The notes under the pieces: generated by a model | The model's input: only the letters and a program-made list of their open reading frames with translations | Told to the model about the DNA's origin: nothing | Database searches by the model: none | Position numbers and translations under genes: made by a program | Shown here: piece after piece, positions 6,695 through 14,111 of the stretch | Numbering within the stretch: the first letter of the stretch is position 1 | Layout of the letters: every line of letters starts with the position of its first letter | Source: Microcaldota archaeon | Lineage (GTDB): Archaea; Micrarchaeota; Micrarchaeia; Micrarchaeales; Micrarchaeaceae | Assembly (NCBI GenBank): GCA_021834785.1 | Contig: JAKBRJ010000011.1 | Coordinates: forward strand, 1 to 18,724 | Direction: 5' to 3' | DNA length: 18,724 bases

Positions 6695-6907
6695 TTAGAT
6701 AGATTCCGTTCCCATTGCATCTATAAAATCCATTGCAGCTTCATCATGGTCAGATTTAGGCAGTGTGGCAATTTCTGCCCAGCCTGTTGTCTTTCCAGTA
6801 ATGGTGCGCAGTTTATGTATGATTATGAATGCAAAATTTTTCTCGTCATCGCCTATTCGGCATAGAGTCATAGAATCCCCACCTACATTCATGTTTTCCT
6901 TACGCAT
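6695..6907 (-). CDS. hypothetical protein, 70 aa, downstream part of a coupled or split pair
   Basis: From ATG 6907 this encodes 70 residues of unknown family: a basic start (MRKENM), a compact strand-rich core (SMTLCRIGD, NFAFIIIHKLRT, GWAEIATL) and an acidic helical end (HDEAAMDFIDAM). Its ATG overlaps the TGA of the frame before it by one base (TGATG, 6909-6905), so it is either translationally coupled or the back half of one frameshifted gene. The same frame stays open upstream to an ATG at 6988, but the promoter points to a start at 7005 in the other frame. No separate promoter lies directly before 6907. Confidence 0.45.
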   Translation of the reverse strand: MRKENMNVGGDSMTLCRIGDDEKNFAFIIIHKLRTITGKTTGWAEIATLPKSDHDEAAMDFIDAMGTESI

Positions 6908-7005
6908 CAGCGTTTCTTGGAGTTTATAGGTTTTCCACGCAGTTCGATGAAATCGGGTGCATCTGCGCTTCTGATGAAGCTGCACCATTCCGTTTTATTT
7001 CTCAT
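6907..7005 (-). CDS. hypothetical small frame, 32 aa, upstream part of the pair
   Basis: ATG 7005 opens a 32-codon frame (begins MRNKTEWCSFIRS, ends PINSKKR) closed by TGA 6909-6907. A reverse-strand TATA (GATTTAAATTC, about 7028-7038) places the transcription start at about 7005, exactly at this ATG; further in-frame ATGs at 7014 and 7020 are possible. The residue mix looks protein-like (DAPDFIELRGKP), and the next frame begins in the stop codon. A single frameshifted protein of about 105 residues is the main alternative. Function unknown. Confidence 0.4.
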   Translation of the reverse strand: MRNKTEWCSFIRSADAPDFIELRGKPINSKKR

Positions 7006-7027
7006 AGCGTTCATAGGCATTTGATCT

Positions 7028-7038
7028 GAATTTAAATC
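7028..7038 (-). promoter_or_regulatory. TATA-like box for the 32-aa/70-aa pair
   Basis: Reverse-strand GATTTAAATTC; its centre is about 28 bases from ATG 7005. Confidence 0.45.
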
Positions 7039-7111
7039 AGGGTATTTAGATTATTATATGTTTCTTTGCAGAAACGGTTTTGTGGGACGGGAAGCATGCA
7101 CACAGCTTAGA

Positions 7112-8002
7112 TTATGCGAGACGTGATGTCTCGTCATCCTCTTTCTCGTATTCATCATAACCTATGGCGCTGTAGAAATCCCCTCTAGTCATAATGCTAT
7201 TGATAATATTCTTCTGCGTACCGGATCTTGCAAGCTCTTCATATACCTTTTTTGATGCCAATGCCGACCCGCGAAAAGCAGTAAGGGGAAATATTACTAT
7301 TTTATACCCTATGCTTTCCAGATCTTTTGCTGATATCAATGGGCTCCTCCCAAATTCAGTCATGTTGGCTAACAGCGGAGCGTGTATTTTTTTTACGCAT
7401 TCCTTAAATTCGCTCTCTGATTCCAAAGCTTCGGTGAAGATGGCATCTGCACCCGCACCCGCATATAGATTAGACCGCTCTATTGCAGCATCTAATCCTT
7501 CTACGGCTCTTGCATCGGTTCTGGCGATTATCACAAAATTCTTGTCCTTCCTGGCTTTTACCGCACTGTATATTTTTTGGATCATAGCATCTGCACCCAC
7601 AACTGCCTTGCCGTTGAGATGCCCGCATTTCTTTGGAAGGACCTGGTCTTCCATATGTATAGCTGCTGCGCCCAAGCTTTCCATCATCCTGACGGTTCGT
7701 ATAACATTCAGTGGCTCCCCGAAGCCAGTATCCACGTCAACTATGAGCGGACTTCTTGAGACGGCGATTATATTCCTTGCATCGTATGCAACTTCATCGA
7801 GGGATATTACAGATAGGTCTGGCAAACCTCTGGTGCCTGCAACTCCTGATCCGGACATATAAAGTGTTTTGAAGCCTGCCCGTTCTGCAATTATGGCAGA
7901 CAGGCCATTGGACACGCCCGGAGCTATGATTATCTTTTTGGAATTGAGCTGCTTTCTCAACTCCTTCGCACCCATATTGATGTTGTCTCGCAAAATCGAC
8001 AT
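7112..8002 (-). CDS. prpB: 2-methylisocitrate lyase (PrpB type, ICL/PEPM superfamily)
   Basis: A 296-residue TIM-barrel enzyme that should split 2-methylisocitrate into pyruvate and succinate, the last step of the methylcitrate route for propionyl-CoA. The active-site KKCGH (124-128, catalytic C126) matches the KRCGH of this family. The Mg-binding acids are in VDVDTGFGE (88-96) and HMEDQ (116-120). IIARTDARAVEGLDAAIERS (158-177) is typical, as are ANMTEFG and the C-terminal GTQKNII with TRGDFYSAIGYDEYE, which tracks bacterial PrpB to the end. Plain isocitrate lyases are longer, and oxaloacetate decarboxylase or PEP mutase relatives differ around KKCGH. No methylcitrate synthase or dehydratase is in the window. 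A reverse-strand TATA (8034-8042) gives a leader of about 9 bases. It is divergent from an MFS transporter gene. Confidence 0.87.
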   Translation of the reverse strand: MSILRDNINMGAKELRKQLNSKKIIIAPGVSNGLSAIIAERAGFKTLYMSGSGVAGTRGLPDLSVISLDEVAYDARNIIAVSRSPLIVDVDTGFGEPLNVIRTVRMMESLGAAAIHMEDQVLPKKCGHLNGKAVVGADAMIQKIYSAVKARKDKNFVIIARTDARAVEGLDAAIERSNLYAGAGADAIFTEALESESEFKECVKKIHAPLLANMTEFGRSPLISAKDLESIGYKIVIFPLTAFRGSALASKKVYEELARSGTQKNIINSIMTRGDFYSAIGYDEYEKEDDETSRLA

Positions 8003-8033
8003 TCAACCGCCACATTAAGTCTTTCAAGCAAAG

Positions 8034-8113
8034 CTTTATTTAGTAGTCGCTTGCATCTGTATGCCGTTCTGCCATCAGGCAACTCATATGCAGACGTACG
8101 AACATTTAAAAAG
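8034..8113. promoter_or_regulatory. divergent promoters, prpB and MFS/hydrolase operon
   Basis: Reverse-strand CTAAATAAAGC (8033-8043) serves prpB, and + strand CATTTAAAAAG (8103-8113) serves the MFS gene starting at GTG 8143. Each gives a leader of about ten bases. The 60 bases between could hold a shared operator, but no clear palindrome is visible. Confidence 0.45.
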
Positions 8114-8142
8114 CTTTTTAGAGAAGTAATAAAAGTGATTAG

Positions 8143-9501
8143 GTGGCTGAGAAAAGCGTAAGCGTTGGGGATAGATTAGACAGATTGCCTTTTAGTAGAT
8201 TTCATCTGAAGTTCCTTCTCCTTATAGCAGGAGGCGAATTCTTCAGTTTGTTTGTTATATTCGGTCAGGGGGAGCTTGCGTTGCTCGTCGAACATGCATA
8301 CGGACTGAGCAGCGTGATAGGCACTTTGATAATACCTACTGTGTTCTTTGCAGGAATGTTCGTAGGCACATTAACATTAGGCAAATTGGCAGATATGCGC
8401 GGACGACGATACATATATTTCATGAACCTCCTTATAGTTGCAGTGGCTGGCATACTTGCAGCACTAATGCCTAACTACATACTAATATCGGTATTCATAT
8501 TCTTTATAGGTCTGGGCGTAGGGCCTGAATTGGGCGTAGCAGATACTTACGTAAGCGAGGTCATGCCTAAGAATTCAAGAGGCTCAAGATTGGCTGAGGT
8601 TTATACAATAGCAGTATTGGGCGCACCGGTAGGCGCATTCATAATGTTTGCGCTTTCCGGATTCAATCTTGACTTAAGCTGGAGATTGACATTAGTCATA
8701 ATTGCAATAGGCTCATTCATAATGTGGGTGTTGAGGAGGCGAATCATAGAATCGCCGAGATGGCTTGAGGGAGAAGGAAGGACAAAGGAAGCAGATGCCA
8801 CGACTACAATGATAGAAAAGAGTGTCATGAGATACAACCACCTTAGAGTGTTGCCTCCAGTTAAAAAGCATGTTACAGTTCCAGCCAAGAAGGTTGGATG
8901 GGGAACACTGTTCGCAAAGAAGCTAAGGGCAAGAACCATAATGGTATTGATATTCCAATACGCCCAAAGCGGTGCTGCATTCAGCTTTAACGTGCTGATA
9001 CCACTGCTTTTCGTAGCCAGAGGATACGACATAACTTCATCGATACTTTTCTCAATGGTAGTATTTTCAGGTTTCGTAGTAGGCAGCCTGTTTAACATAC
9101 CAATAATTGATAAGGTAGAGCGAAAGGTCGGAATTATGCTCTTCATACTCGCCGCTGGGATATTAGGGATAGGCTTTGCACTAACTACAAACCTATACCT
9201 GATGCTGATATTGGGATTCTTTATACAGTTTTCGTTCTGGAACATGAGCAACTTCTTCCACCAGTATCAGGCCGAGATATTCCCGACAAAATTGAGGGGC
9301 AGCGCAACCGGGTTGGGCCAGTCTATAAATGCACTGGCATCTGCGACGGTTCCGCTGTTCATGGTCGCAGATGTGATAAGCCATGGAGTCCTTGCTACAT
9401 TCGTAGCAATATTTATCTTGATAATAATAGTCATTATAGATATCGGATTCTTCGGACCTAAAACATCTAAGGTGCAACTTGAGGAGATATCCAATATGTG
9501 A
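8143..9501 (+). CDS. MFS transporter, 12-helix sugar/metabolite:H+ symporter type
   Basis: A 452-residue membrane transporter of the type abundant in Thermoplasmata and other acidophilic archaea. The start GDRLDRLPFSRFH (9-21) is the usual entry sequence of that group. Motif A is GKLADMRGRR (80-89), ESPRWLEGEGR (203-213) follows helix 6, and YQAEIFPTKLRGSATG (375-390) is the family's second signature, with P-T-x-x-R-G before helix 11. About 12 hydrophobic helices are evident. The start is GTG 8143, about 8 bases after the predicted transcription start; no ATG is available nearby. It overlaps the following hydrolase gene by four bases (GTGA), so the two are co-transcribed and translationally linked. 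Probably a proton-driven importer of a sugar or organic acid; the substrate is unknown. Confidence 0.85.
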   Translation: MAEKSVSVGDRLDRLPFSRFHLKFLLLIAGGEFFSLFVIFGQGELALLVEHAYGLSSVIGTLIIPTVFFAGMFVGTLTLGKLADMRGRRYIYFMNLLIVAVAGILAALMPNYILISVFIFFIGLGVGPELGVADTYVSEVMPKNSRGSRLAEVYTIAVLGAPVGAFIMFALSGFNLDLSWRLTLVIIAIGSFIMWVLRRRIIESPRWLEGEGRTKEADATTTMIEKSVMRYNHLRVLPPVKKHVTVPAKKVGWGTLFAKKLRARTIMVLIFQYAQSGAAFSFNVLIPLLFVARGYDITSSILFSMVVFSGFVVGSLFNIPIIDKVERKVGIMLFILAAGILGIGFALTTNLYLMLILGFFIQFSFWNMSNFFHQYQAEIFPTKLRGSATGLGQSINALASATVPLFMVADVISHGVLATFVAIFILIIIVIIDIGFFGPKTSKVQLEEISNM

Positions 9502-10346
9502 ATATGGATAGGATAGATAAGGGATCTTGCAGGCTGGAAGACGGCACGCAGCTGTCTTACCTGAAATCCGGAAGCGGCAGTGTTAACCTCATCTTGCTGC
9601 ACGGTCTTGCAGGTAGCTCGTTCATATGGAGGCGTTTTATGCTCAGCAGTGCTGATAGATTTACATGCTGGGCGTTCGACATGAAGGGCTTTGGGAATTC
9701 GTCAAAGCCCCAACATGCAGCTGATTATAAGCTTGATAAATTGGGAAAAGAGATGCTTGAAGCGGCGCACACGCTTGACATAGATAGCGCAATAGTTATA
9801 GGTCACTCCATGGGCGGACAGGTGGCGATGTCAATGGCATGCACTGGTTCTAAAGTAGTCCGCGCTCTGGTAGTTGTGGATTCAGGGCCTAAGCCGTCCT
9901 TGAAAGTAAAGGAATGGCTCGATGAACTTGAAAACAAAAATGACCTTGAAGGATTTATGAAAAGCAAGGTCCCTACATTTTTCAATTCGTTAACCAAGGC
10001 GGAAGAGAAATCAATGGTAAGGGAAGCAATGAAGATGAGTTTCGCATCCCTTGATGGGCTCTTAAGGAACATATTGAAATTCGATGCAACTGCCTGCATG
10101 AAAAAATTGAATATTCCGACCATGCTGATTTTCGGGGAGAATGACAAGAACAGGAGCCTTGCAGAGCTCAAGGAATTGAACGGCTTGGTCAAAGGAAGCA
10201 GATTATATGTAATTAAAGGCAGCAAACATTGCCCCATGTATGAAAATGAAAAGGAGTTCAGCAGGCGCATAATAGGATTTGCGGATTTTGTCACAAAAAA
10301 AAGCAAGAGCGCGCAGATAGGCAAAAATGAATACCATAACGGTTGA
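9498..10346 (+). CDS. alpha/beta hydrolase (esterase-like)
   Basis: A 282-residue cytosolic serine hydrolase. The oxyanion HG (HGLAGS, 35-40), nucleophile elbow GHSMGG with S104, acid D216 in FGENDKN, and histidine H244 in GSKHCPM make a complete catalytic set in the expected order, with a helical cap at about 135-195. Family members hydrolyse esters, lactones, C-C bonds or haloalkanes; sequence alone does not decide. The start is GTG 9498, inside the stop codon of the transporter (GTGA). GAGGAGAT at 9481-9488 is a strong ribosome site placed for it; ATG 9504 is an alternative. Co-expression with a transporter suggests it processes the imported compound. The C-terminus ends in a Lys-rich tail. 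Confidence 0.85.
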   Translation: MNMDRIDKGSCRLEDGTQLSYLKSGSGSVNLILLHGLAGSSFIWRRFMLSSADRFTCWAFDMKGFGNSSKPQHAADYKLDKLGKEMLEAAHTLDIDSAIVIGHSMGGQVAMSMACTGSKVVRALVVVDSGPKPSLKVKEWLDELENKNDLEGFMKSKVPTFFNSLTKAEEKSMVREAMKMSFASLDGLLRNILKFDATACMKKLNIPTMLIFGENDKNRSLAELKELNGLVKGSRLYVIKGSKHCPMYENEKEFSRRIIGFADFVTKKSKSAQIGKNEYHNG

Positions 10347-10359
10347 TAATAATTTACAA

Positions 10360-11586
10360 TTAAGAGAGCAATCCGCTTATGAGCGCATCGTATGATGCAA
10401 GCATCTTCTTTATGTTGAGCTCCTTTGATATAAGTTTCTGCGCATTGTTGCCAAGGCTTTTTGCAAGCTTCTTATCTGAATACAGCAGGTAGAATTTTTT
10501 GGCGAAATCTGACATATTGCCGTATTCAAATATCAAGCCATTCTTGTTTTCACGCACCAGATATTTCCTCTTTTTGTAGTCTATCAGCCTGTTGTTCTTT
10601 GTGTTTGCAAGCACCGGAAGGCCGCATGCCATGGCTTCAAGAAACACTCTTGACAATCCTTCCCAATATGAAGACGAGACGAAGAATCCTGCATCGTTGT
10701 ATGCATGCAAAAGCTTGCTTTCAAGCGCGAAACCGCGGAACGATATGCTGCTTTCCAAAGCCAATTCCTTGACAAGCTGCTTATAATACCCTTCATCCGG
10801 ACCTGTGCCATATATCCTGAGAAGCTCCCTTCCTTTCAATTCTGGATGCATCCTCACAACCTCCTTTATGCCTTGTATGAGCAGCGAAACGCGCTTCTGC
10901 GTCTCTTCCAACCTGCCTATAAAAATGCCTCCTTCGAAATCCTTTTTTATATGTAGGCAGGTGAATTCCTCATGAGGAGCTATGGGGATATATTTTACCA
11001 TTGTTTTGCTGATAAAAAACTTTCTAGCTCGAAGTTCCTGCTCTGCGTTTATGGCGATATAACATGTGAGCCATTTGCGCATCTCCTTGAATAGGTATAG
11101 GCCATAACCTTTCGAAAAGAAGTCTCGGGCATGCTTGAGCGCGATGCTATTGGTAGACTTGATTATTGATTTTGACATTGAATCTGACATGTCCGCACTT
11201 ATGGGAAAAATACCTGCGAGCCGTGATATGGCCCTGCTTCCAGGAAGCGTAAAATAGTGGTATACTATGTCGCCCCTATCAACATATATGGTCTTTGTGC
11301 TGGTGTTTTTTGGCATATATTTTTTAAGCAGGAGAACATCGCGCATCGAATTTATTATTATCAGATCGTAATGGGTTTTGTACATCTCGTCCAATGCTAT
11401 AGGGGGGCGCTCGCCGAATTTTGAAAAATCCGCAAAAAAATCAATCTTATACTTGCCAAGGCTTTTTAGGTAGACGTAAAGCCTGTGCGAGTCTTTCACC
11501 GCGCCGCCGAACGTCTTGAACGAACCGGATTCCATTACAAGAATGCTTTTCTTGTGCGATACTGCAGGCATTATAAAACCTATCAT
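10360..11586 (-). CDS. glycosyltransferase, GT4/GT-B fold
   Basis: A 408-residue retaining glycosyltransferase-like protein with the two Rossmann-like domains of GT-B enzymes. The donor-binding half is clear: GIFIGRLEETQKR (220-232), RIYGTGPDEGYY (257-268), then EGLSRVFLEAMACGLPV (309-325), the E-x7-E motif of family GT4 (E309 and E317). The N-terminal acceptor half has a Gly-rich start (FKTFGGAV) and little conservation. There is no membrane span, so it should work at the inner face of the membrane. It starts at ATG 11586, overlapping the DedA stop codon (ATGA), so the two genes form an operon. Sugar and acceptor are unknown; building a lipid-linked or surface glycan is the likely setting. 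Confidence 0.85.
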   Translation of the reverse strand: MIGFIMPAVSHKKSILVMESGSFKTFGGAVKDSHRLYVYLKSLGKYKIDFFADFSKFGERPPIALDEMYKTHYDLIIINSMRDVLLLKKYMPKNTSTKTIYVDRGDIVYHYFTLPGSRAISRLAGIFPISADMSDSMSKSIIKSTNSIALKHARDFFSKGYGLYLFKEMRKWLTCYIAINAEQELRARKFFISKTMVKYIPIAPHEEFTCLHIKKDFEGGIFIGRLEETQKRVSLLIQGIKEVVRMHPELKGRELLRIYGTGPDEGYYKQLVKELALESSISFRGFALESKLLHAYNDAGFFVSSSYWEGLSRVFLEAMACGLPVLANTKNNRLIDYKKRKYLVRENKNGLIFEYGNMSDFAKKFYLLYSDKKLAKSLGNNAQKLISKELNIKKMLASYDALISGLLS

Positions 11587-12212
11587 GTCTTGTTGTGGGA
11601 TTTCATGTATTTAAGCGAATAATGATATAATGCATAAAGTGCTATGGCAAAAACGCCTATTGAAGCCAGTATGACAACTGCACTGCTGGATGATAGTGCT
11701 TTATATCCAAAGTATATGAGCACGAAATCATATATGATGCATCCGGTTATGGAATATGCAAAGAACCTTCTTTGCGGCATTCTAGCAAAACCCGCAGGAA
11801 AGCTCATCAGAGTTCTTAGCAGAGGTATGAATCTTGACAGAAACACCGCTGCAAAACCATTTCTCGCAAACCATTCGTCGAATGCATCAAGGGATTCCTT
11901 CTTTATGTGGAACGCTTTAAGGTGCTTGTAGACAACATCTTTTCCCAGGTAGTATCCTATATAATAATCAACGCCCAGCCCGACTATGCTGCCTAACAGT
12001 GCAGCGAGGAAAGCGAAGGGCAGGTTGAGTATTCCCTTTGCTGCGAAGAGCCCCGCTAGAGGAAGTACGACTTCGCTTGGTATCGGCAGCGAAGAACCCT
12101 CAAGGGCCATTAGCCCGAATATGGCAGCATAGCCGTAATGGCTTATGAAAGAGCTAAGGAGCGCATACGATGCGCCGATAATCGAGAATATGCTAAGTAT
12201 GTCAAAGATCAT
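11583..12212 (-). CDS. DedA-family membrane protein (VTT/SNARE-associated domain)
   Basis: A 209-residue integral membrane protein. Diagnostic DedA residues are present: E38-G39 and E47 in ALEGSSLPIPSEVVLPLAG (37-54, a re-entrant segment), D82 in VDYYIGYYLG, and the second re-entrant motif FLSRFIPLLRTLMSFPAG (124-141) with R127, P130 and R133. A basic C-terminal end (KYMKSHNKT) follows the last helix. In bacteria DedA proteins recycle polyprenyl-phosphate carriers or scramble lipids; in archaea the carrier would be dolichyl-type, which is inference. It is first in a two-gene operon with a glycosyltransferase, which fits a role in lipid-carrier-dependent glycosylation. A reverse-strand TATA (12240-12253) gives a leader of about 7 bases. 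Confidence 0.85.
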   Translation of the reverse strand: MIFDILSIFSIIGASYALLSSFISHYGYAAIFGLMALEGSSLPIPSEVVLPLAGLFAAKGILNLPFAFLAALLGSIVGLGVDYYIGYYLGKDVVYKHLKAFHIKKESLDAFDEWFARNGFAAVFLSRFIPLLRTLMSFPAGFARMPQRRFFAYSITGCIIYDFVLIYFGYKALSSSSAVVILASIGVFAIALYALYHYSLKYMKSHNKT

Positions 12213-12239
12213 AGTATCAAACAGATGTATTGAAATGCT

Positions 12240-12289
12240 ATATTTATTTAACCTTTGTTCGCTGAGATACTTTGGATTGGAATTTATAT
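12240..12289. promoter_or_regulatory. divergent promoters, dedA operon and pelA
   Basis: Reverse-strand TTAAATAAATATAG (12240-12253) is the TATA-like box for the DedA-glycosyltransferase operon. On the + strand AATTTATAT (12281-12289) is the box for pelA, with the predicted start near 12312, favouring ATG 12327 over the in-frame TTG at 12309. Confidence 0.5.
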
Positions 12290-12326
12290 CTGATATGCAA
12301 TTGTATTATTGCGTGCAGTGTTTCGC

Positions 12327-13358
12327 ATGAAGATAATAAAATTTTACAGGGATACGAACGCTCTCAAGCTCAGGGTAGATGGATTGGAGGACCTCTGGAC
12401 CATACAGCGCATAATATTCCAGAACGATTCTGTAAAATCCGAAACCGAGCGGAGGTTCAGGGCCAGCGAGAGCGACGTAGGCGAACTCAAGAAGGTAGTC
12501 GTAAAGGTGCTTGTTGAGAAGACAGAATTGGACAAGAACGCACTCAGGCTTAGGGTGCTTGGCAAGATTGTTGAGGGAAGGCCACTCGACTACATAAAGC
12601 TGAACAGCTACCACACCCTAAACATAGCCCCTGGCGATACAATAGAGATATTCAAAGCGGAATGGCCGGATTATCTGGTAGATGTTATTAAAGGAGCCGC
12701 TGCCAATTCCAAGAGGGCGCGCCTTGGCATAATAGTCATAGACGACGAGAAGTTCCTGCCTGCTTATATATTGGGGTATGGCGTGTCCTTCAGGAACGAC
12801 GTTTACAGCAACCTAAGCAAGAAGCTCAGCCCCAAGGATTTCCAAGAACAGCAGAATAAATACTTCAAAGCAGTCGTAGATACGGCAGAGGGAATGGATG
12901 TAGATACAGTAATAATAGCAGGCCCGGGGTTTACAAAAGACGACGTAAAGAAATATATGTCGGATCCTGGGACTGTAAAGAAGATAACAAAAAGGATAAT
13001 ATTTGAGAGCGTGAGCAATGCTGAGAAGAGCGGGGTGTACGAACTCATAAAGAGCGACAAGGTATCTTCGATACTTGAGAAGGAGACCATCAGGTCTGAA
13101 TTCATGCTCATGGAAAAATTCCTTTCTGGACTGGAATTGAAGGTTTCGTTTTACGGCGTAGAAAGCGTTTTGAAGGCTATAGACGAATACAGCATAGATA
13201 CGATATTGGTAAACGACAGTATGCTCGGCAATAAGGATGTCCAGAGCCTGCTGGACAAGGCAGGAAGGCACAAGATAGCCATCGTGATACTGAATTCAAT
13301 TGACGAGGTTGGACAGCAGCTTCATTTTTTCAAGGACATCGCAGGGCTCAGAGAGTGA
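12327..13358 (+). CDS. pelA: mRNA surveillance/ribosome rescue protein Pelota (aPelota, Dom34 homologue)
   Basis: A 343-residue eRF1-like protein without the stop-codon-reading and GGQ elements. It enters the A site of stalled ribosomes with aEF1A and promotes splitting with ABCE1. The N-terminal Sm-like domain (about 1-120) opens MKIIKFYRD and has EDLWTIQRII (21-30) and PGDTIEIFKAEWPD (102-115). The central domain holds DTVIIAGPGFTKDDVKKY (193-210), the clearest Pelota signature. The C-terminal domain has YGVESVLKAIDEY and TILVNDSML, then ends VGQQLHFFKDIAGLRE. Length is normal for archaea. ATG 12327 is chosen over the TTG at 12309 from promoter position and because family members begin M-K-I. 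It is transcribed alone, divergent from the dedA operon. Confidence 0.93.
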   Translation: MKIIKFYRDTNALKLRVDGLEDLWTIQRIIFQNDSVKSETERRFRASESDVGELKKVVVKVLVEKTELDKNALRLRVLGKIVEGRPLDYIKLNSYHTLNIAPGDTIEIFKAEWPDYLVDVIKGAAANSKRARLGIIVIDDEKFLPAYILGYGVSFRNDVYSNLSKKLSPKDFQEQQNKYFKAVVDTAEGMDVDTVIIAGPGFTKDDVKKYMSDPGTVKKITKRIIFESVSNAEKSGVYELIKSDKVSSILEKETIRSEFMLMEKFLSGLELKVSFYGVESVLKAIDEYSIDTILVNDSMLGNKDVQSLLDKAGRHKIAIVILNSIDEVGQQLHFFKDIAGLRE

Positions 13359-13383
13359 GCGTCGGATGTTAGGCTGTTCCGAT

Positions 13384-13399
13384 GCATCAGGCATGATGC
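13384..13399. other. short hairpin between convergent genes
   Basis: GCATCA (13384-13389), loop GGCA, TGATGC (13394-13399). It lies between the pelA stop and the Nudix stop on the other strand. With no T-run it is at best a weak terminator or RNA 3' end. Confidence 0.25.
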
Positions 13400-13400
13400 T

Positions 13401-13880
13401 TCAGCGCCTCTTGACCTTCATTATATAAGCCCTGAAGCTCTCCAGCGCCTCCTTCTTCGAGTCCTCGAGCTCTTTGATCTTGATTGCCTTGTCTATGGGC
13501 TCAAGCCAGTACCTCTTGTGCTCATTGGATATGTGTATCAGCTGCCTGTAGCCTTCCGGAAGCCTGGCGCACCAGAATCGCCTTGTCTTCATGATGCGCA
13601 TGTCTTCCCCGTTGTCATCAGTGGCATTGAACTCGTATTTAAGATCAAACCTGAATCCCTTGTCAAAACCGATATCCTTCAAGCCTGTCTCCTCGTAAAT
13701 CTCGCGTATCGCGGCAGCCTCATCCGTCTCGTTTTTCTCCTTGCGGCCTGACGGGCCTATGTCTATCACGACCTTTTTGGCTTCACTGCCAGTCCTCTTG
13801 TAGTGCGCATTATCCTGTTCAAGAAGCAGCACGCTGAGCACATTGCCGCTAGTTGCGTATAGTATTGCACCGCACGACAA
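13401..13880 (-). CDS. Nudix hydrolase, Ap4A pyrophosphatase-like
   Basis: A 159-residue Nudix protein. The Nudix box is G45, E51, R59-E60, E63-E64, G66 (GRKEKNE...REIYEETGL). The entry SCGAILY and VLLLEQ, the late EHKRYWLEPIDKAIK and the C-terminal helix resemble the asymmetric Ap4A hydrolase group (NUDT2-like), which removes diadenosine polyphosphates made under stress. A long insert precedes the box (NAHYKRTGSEAKKVVIDIGPS). The only usable start is TTG 13880. Upstream the same frame remains open for 12 codons (ending KTKKEL), which would naturally extend the first strand, but it holds no ATG, GTG or TTG after the TGA at 13915-13917. Substrate assignment is moderate; Nudix membership is firm. 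Confidence 0.78.
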   Translation of the reverse strand: MSCGAILYATSGNVLSVLLLEQDNAHYKRTGSEAKKVVIDIGPSGRKEKNETDEAAAIREIYEETGLKDIGFDKGFRFDLKYEFNATDDNGEDMRIMKTRRFWCARLPEGYRQLIHISNEHKRYWLEPIDKAIKIKELEDSKKEALESFRAYIMKVKRR

Positions 13881-13917
13881 CTCTTTCTTCGTTTTGAGCT
13901 TCTCCGTCGCACATCAC

Positions 13918-14100
13918 CCTTATAAACTTTTTTATATTATTTTTTAATATATTTTGTTTAAAAGTTATGCATTCTAAACATTTATCTAGCTTATTTATTT
14001 TTTATAGTTCTTACACACCAAAAAGGATGGCACAGTATTTCTTGTTTTAGTTTGGATTGATTGCACAATGAAACAATTAAATATTATTTAAACAGCAAGA
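13918..14100. other. strongly AT-rich intergenic stretch
   Basis: About 180 bases made largely of A/T runs, between two divergent genes. It contains several TATA-like strings: on the - strand near 13924-13940 for the Nudix gene, on the + strand 14079-14092 for the orphan gene. No coding frame of note was found (only an 8-codon ATG frame at 14025). The base composition is clearly lower in G+C than the flanking genes. Confidence 0.6.
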
Positions 14101-14111
14101 GGTATGGTTAA

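Noticed and set aside
7194..7862. Long + strand open frame inside prpB
   Set aside because: It is the antisense of a clearly conserved enzyme; composition (Ser/Ala/Ile-rich, no motif) is typical of such shadows. The same holds for long frames opposite the two MFS genes.
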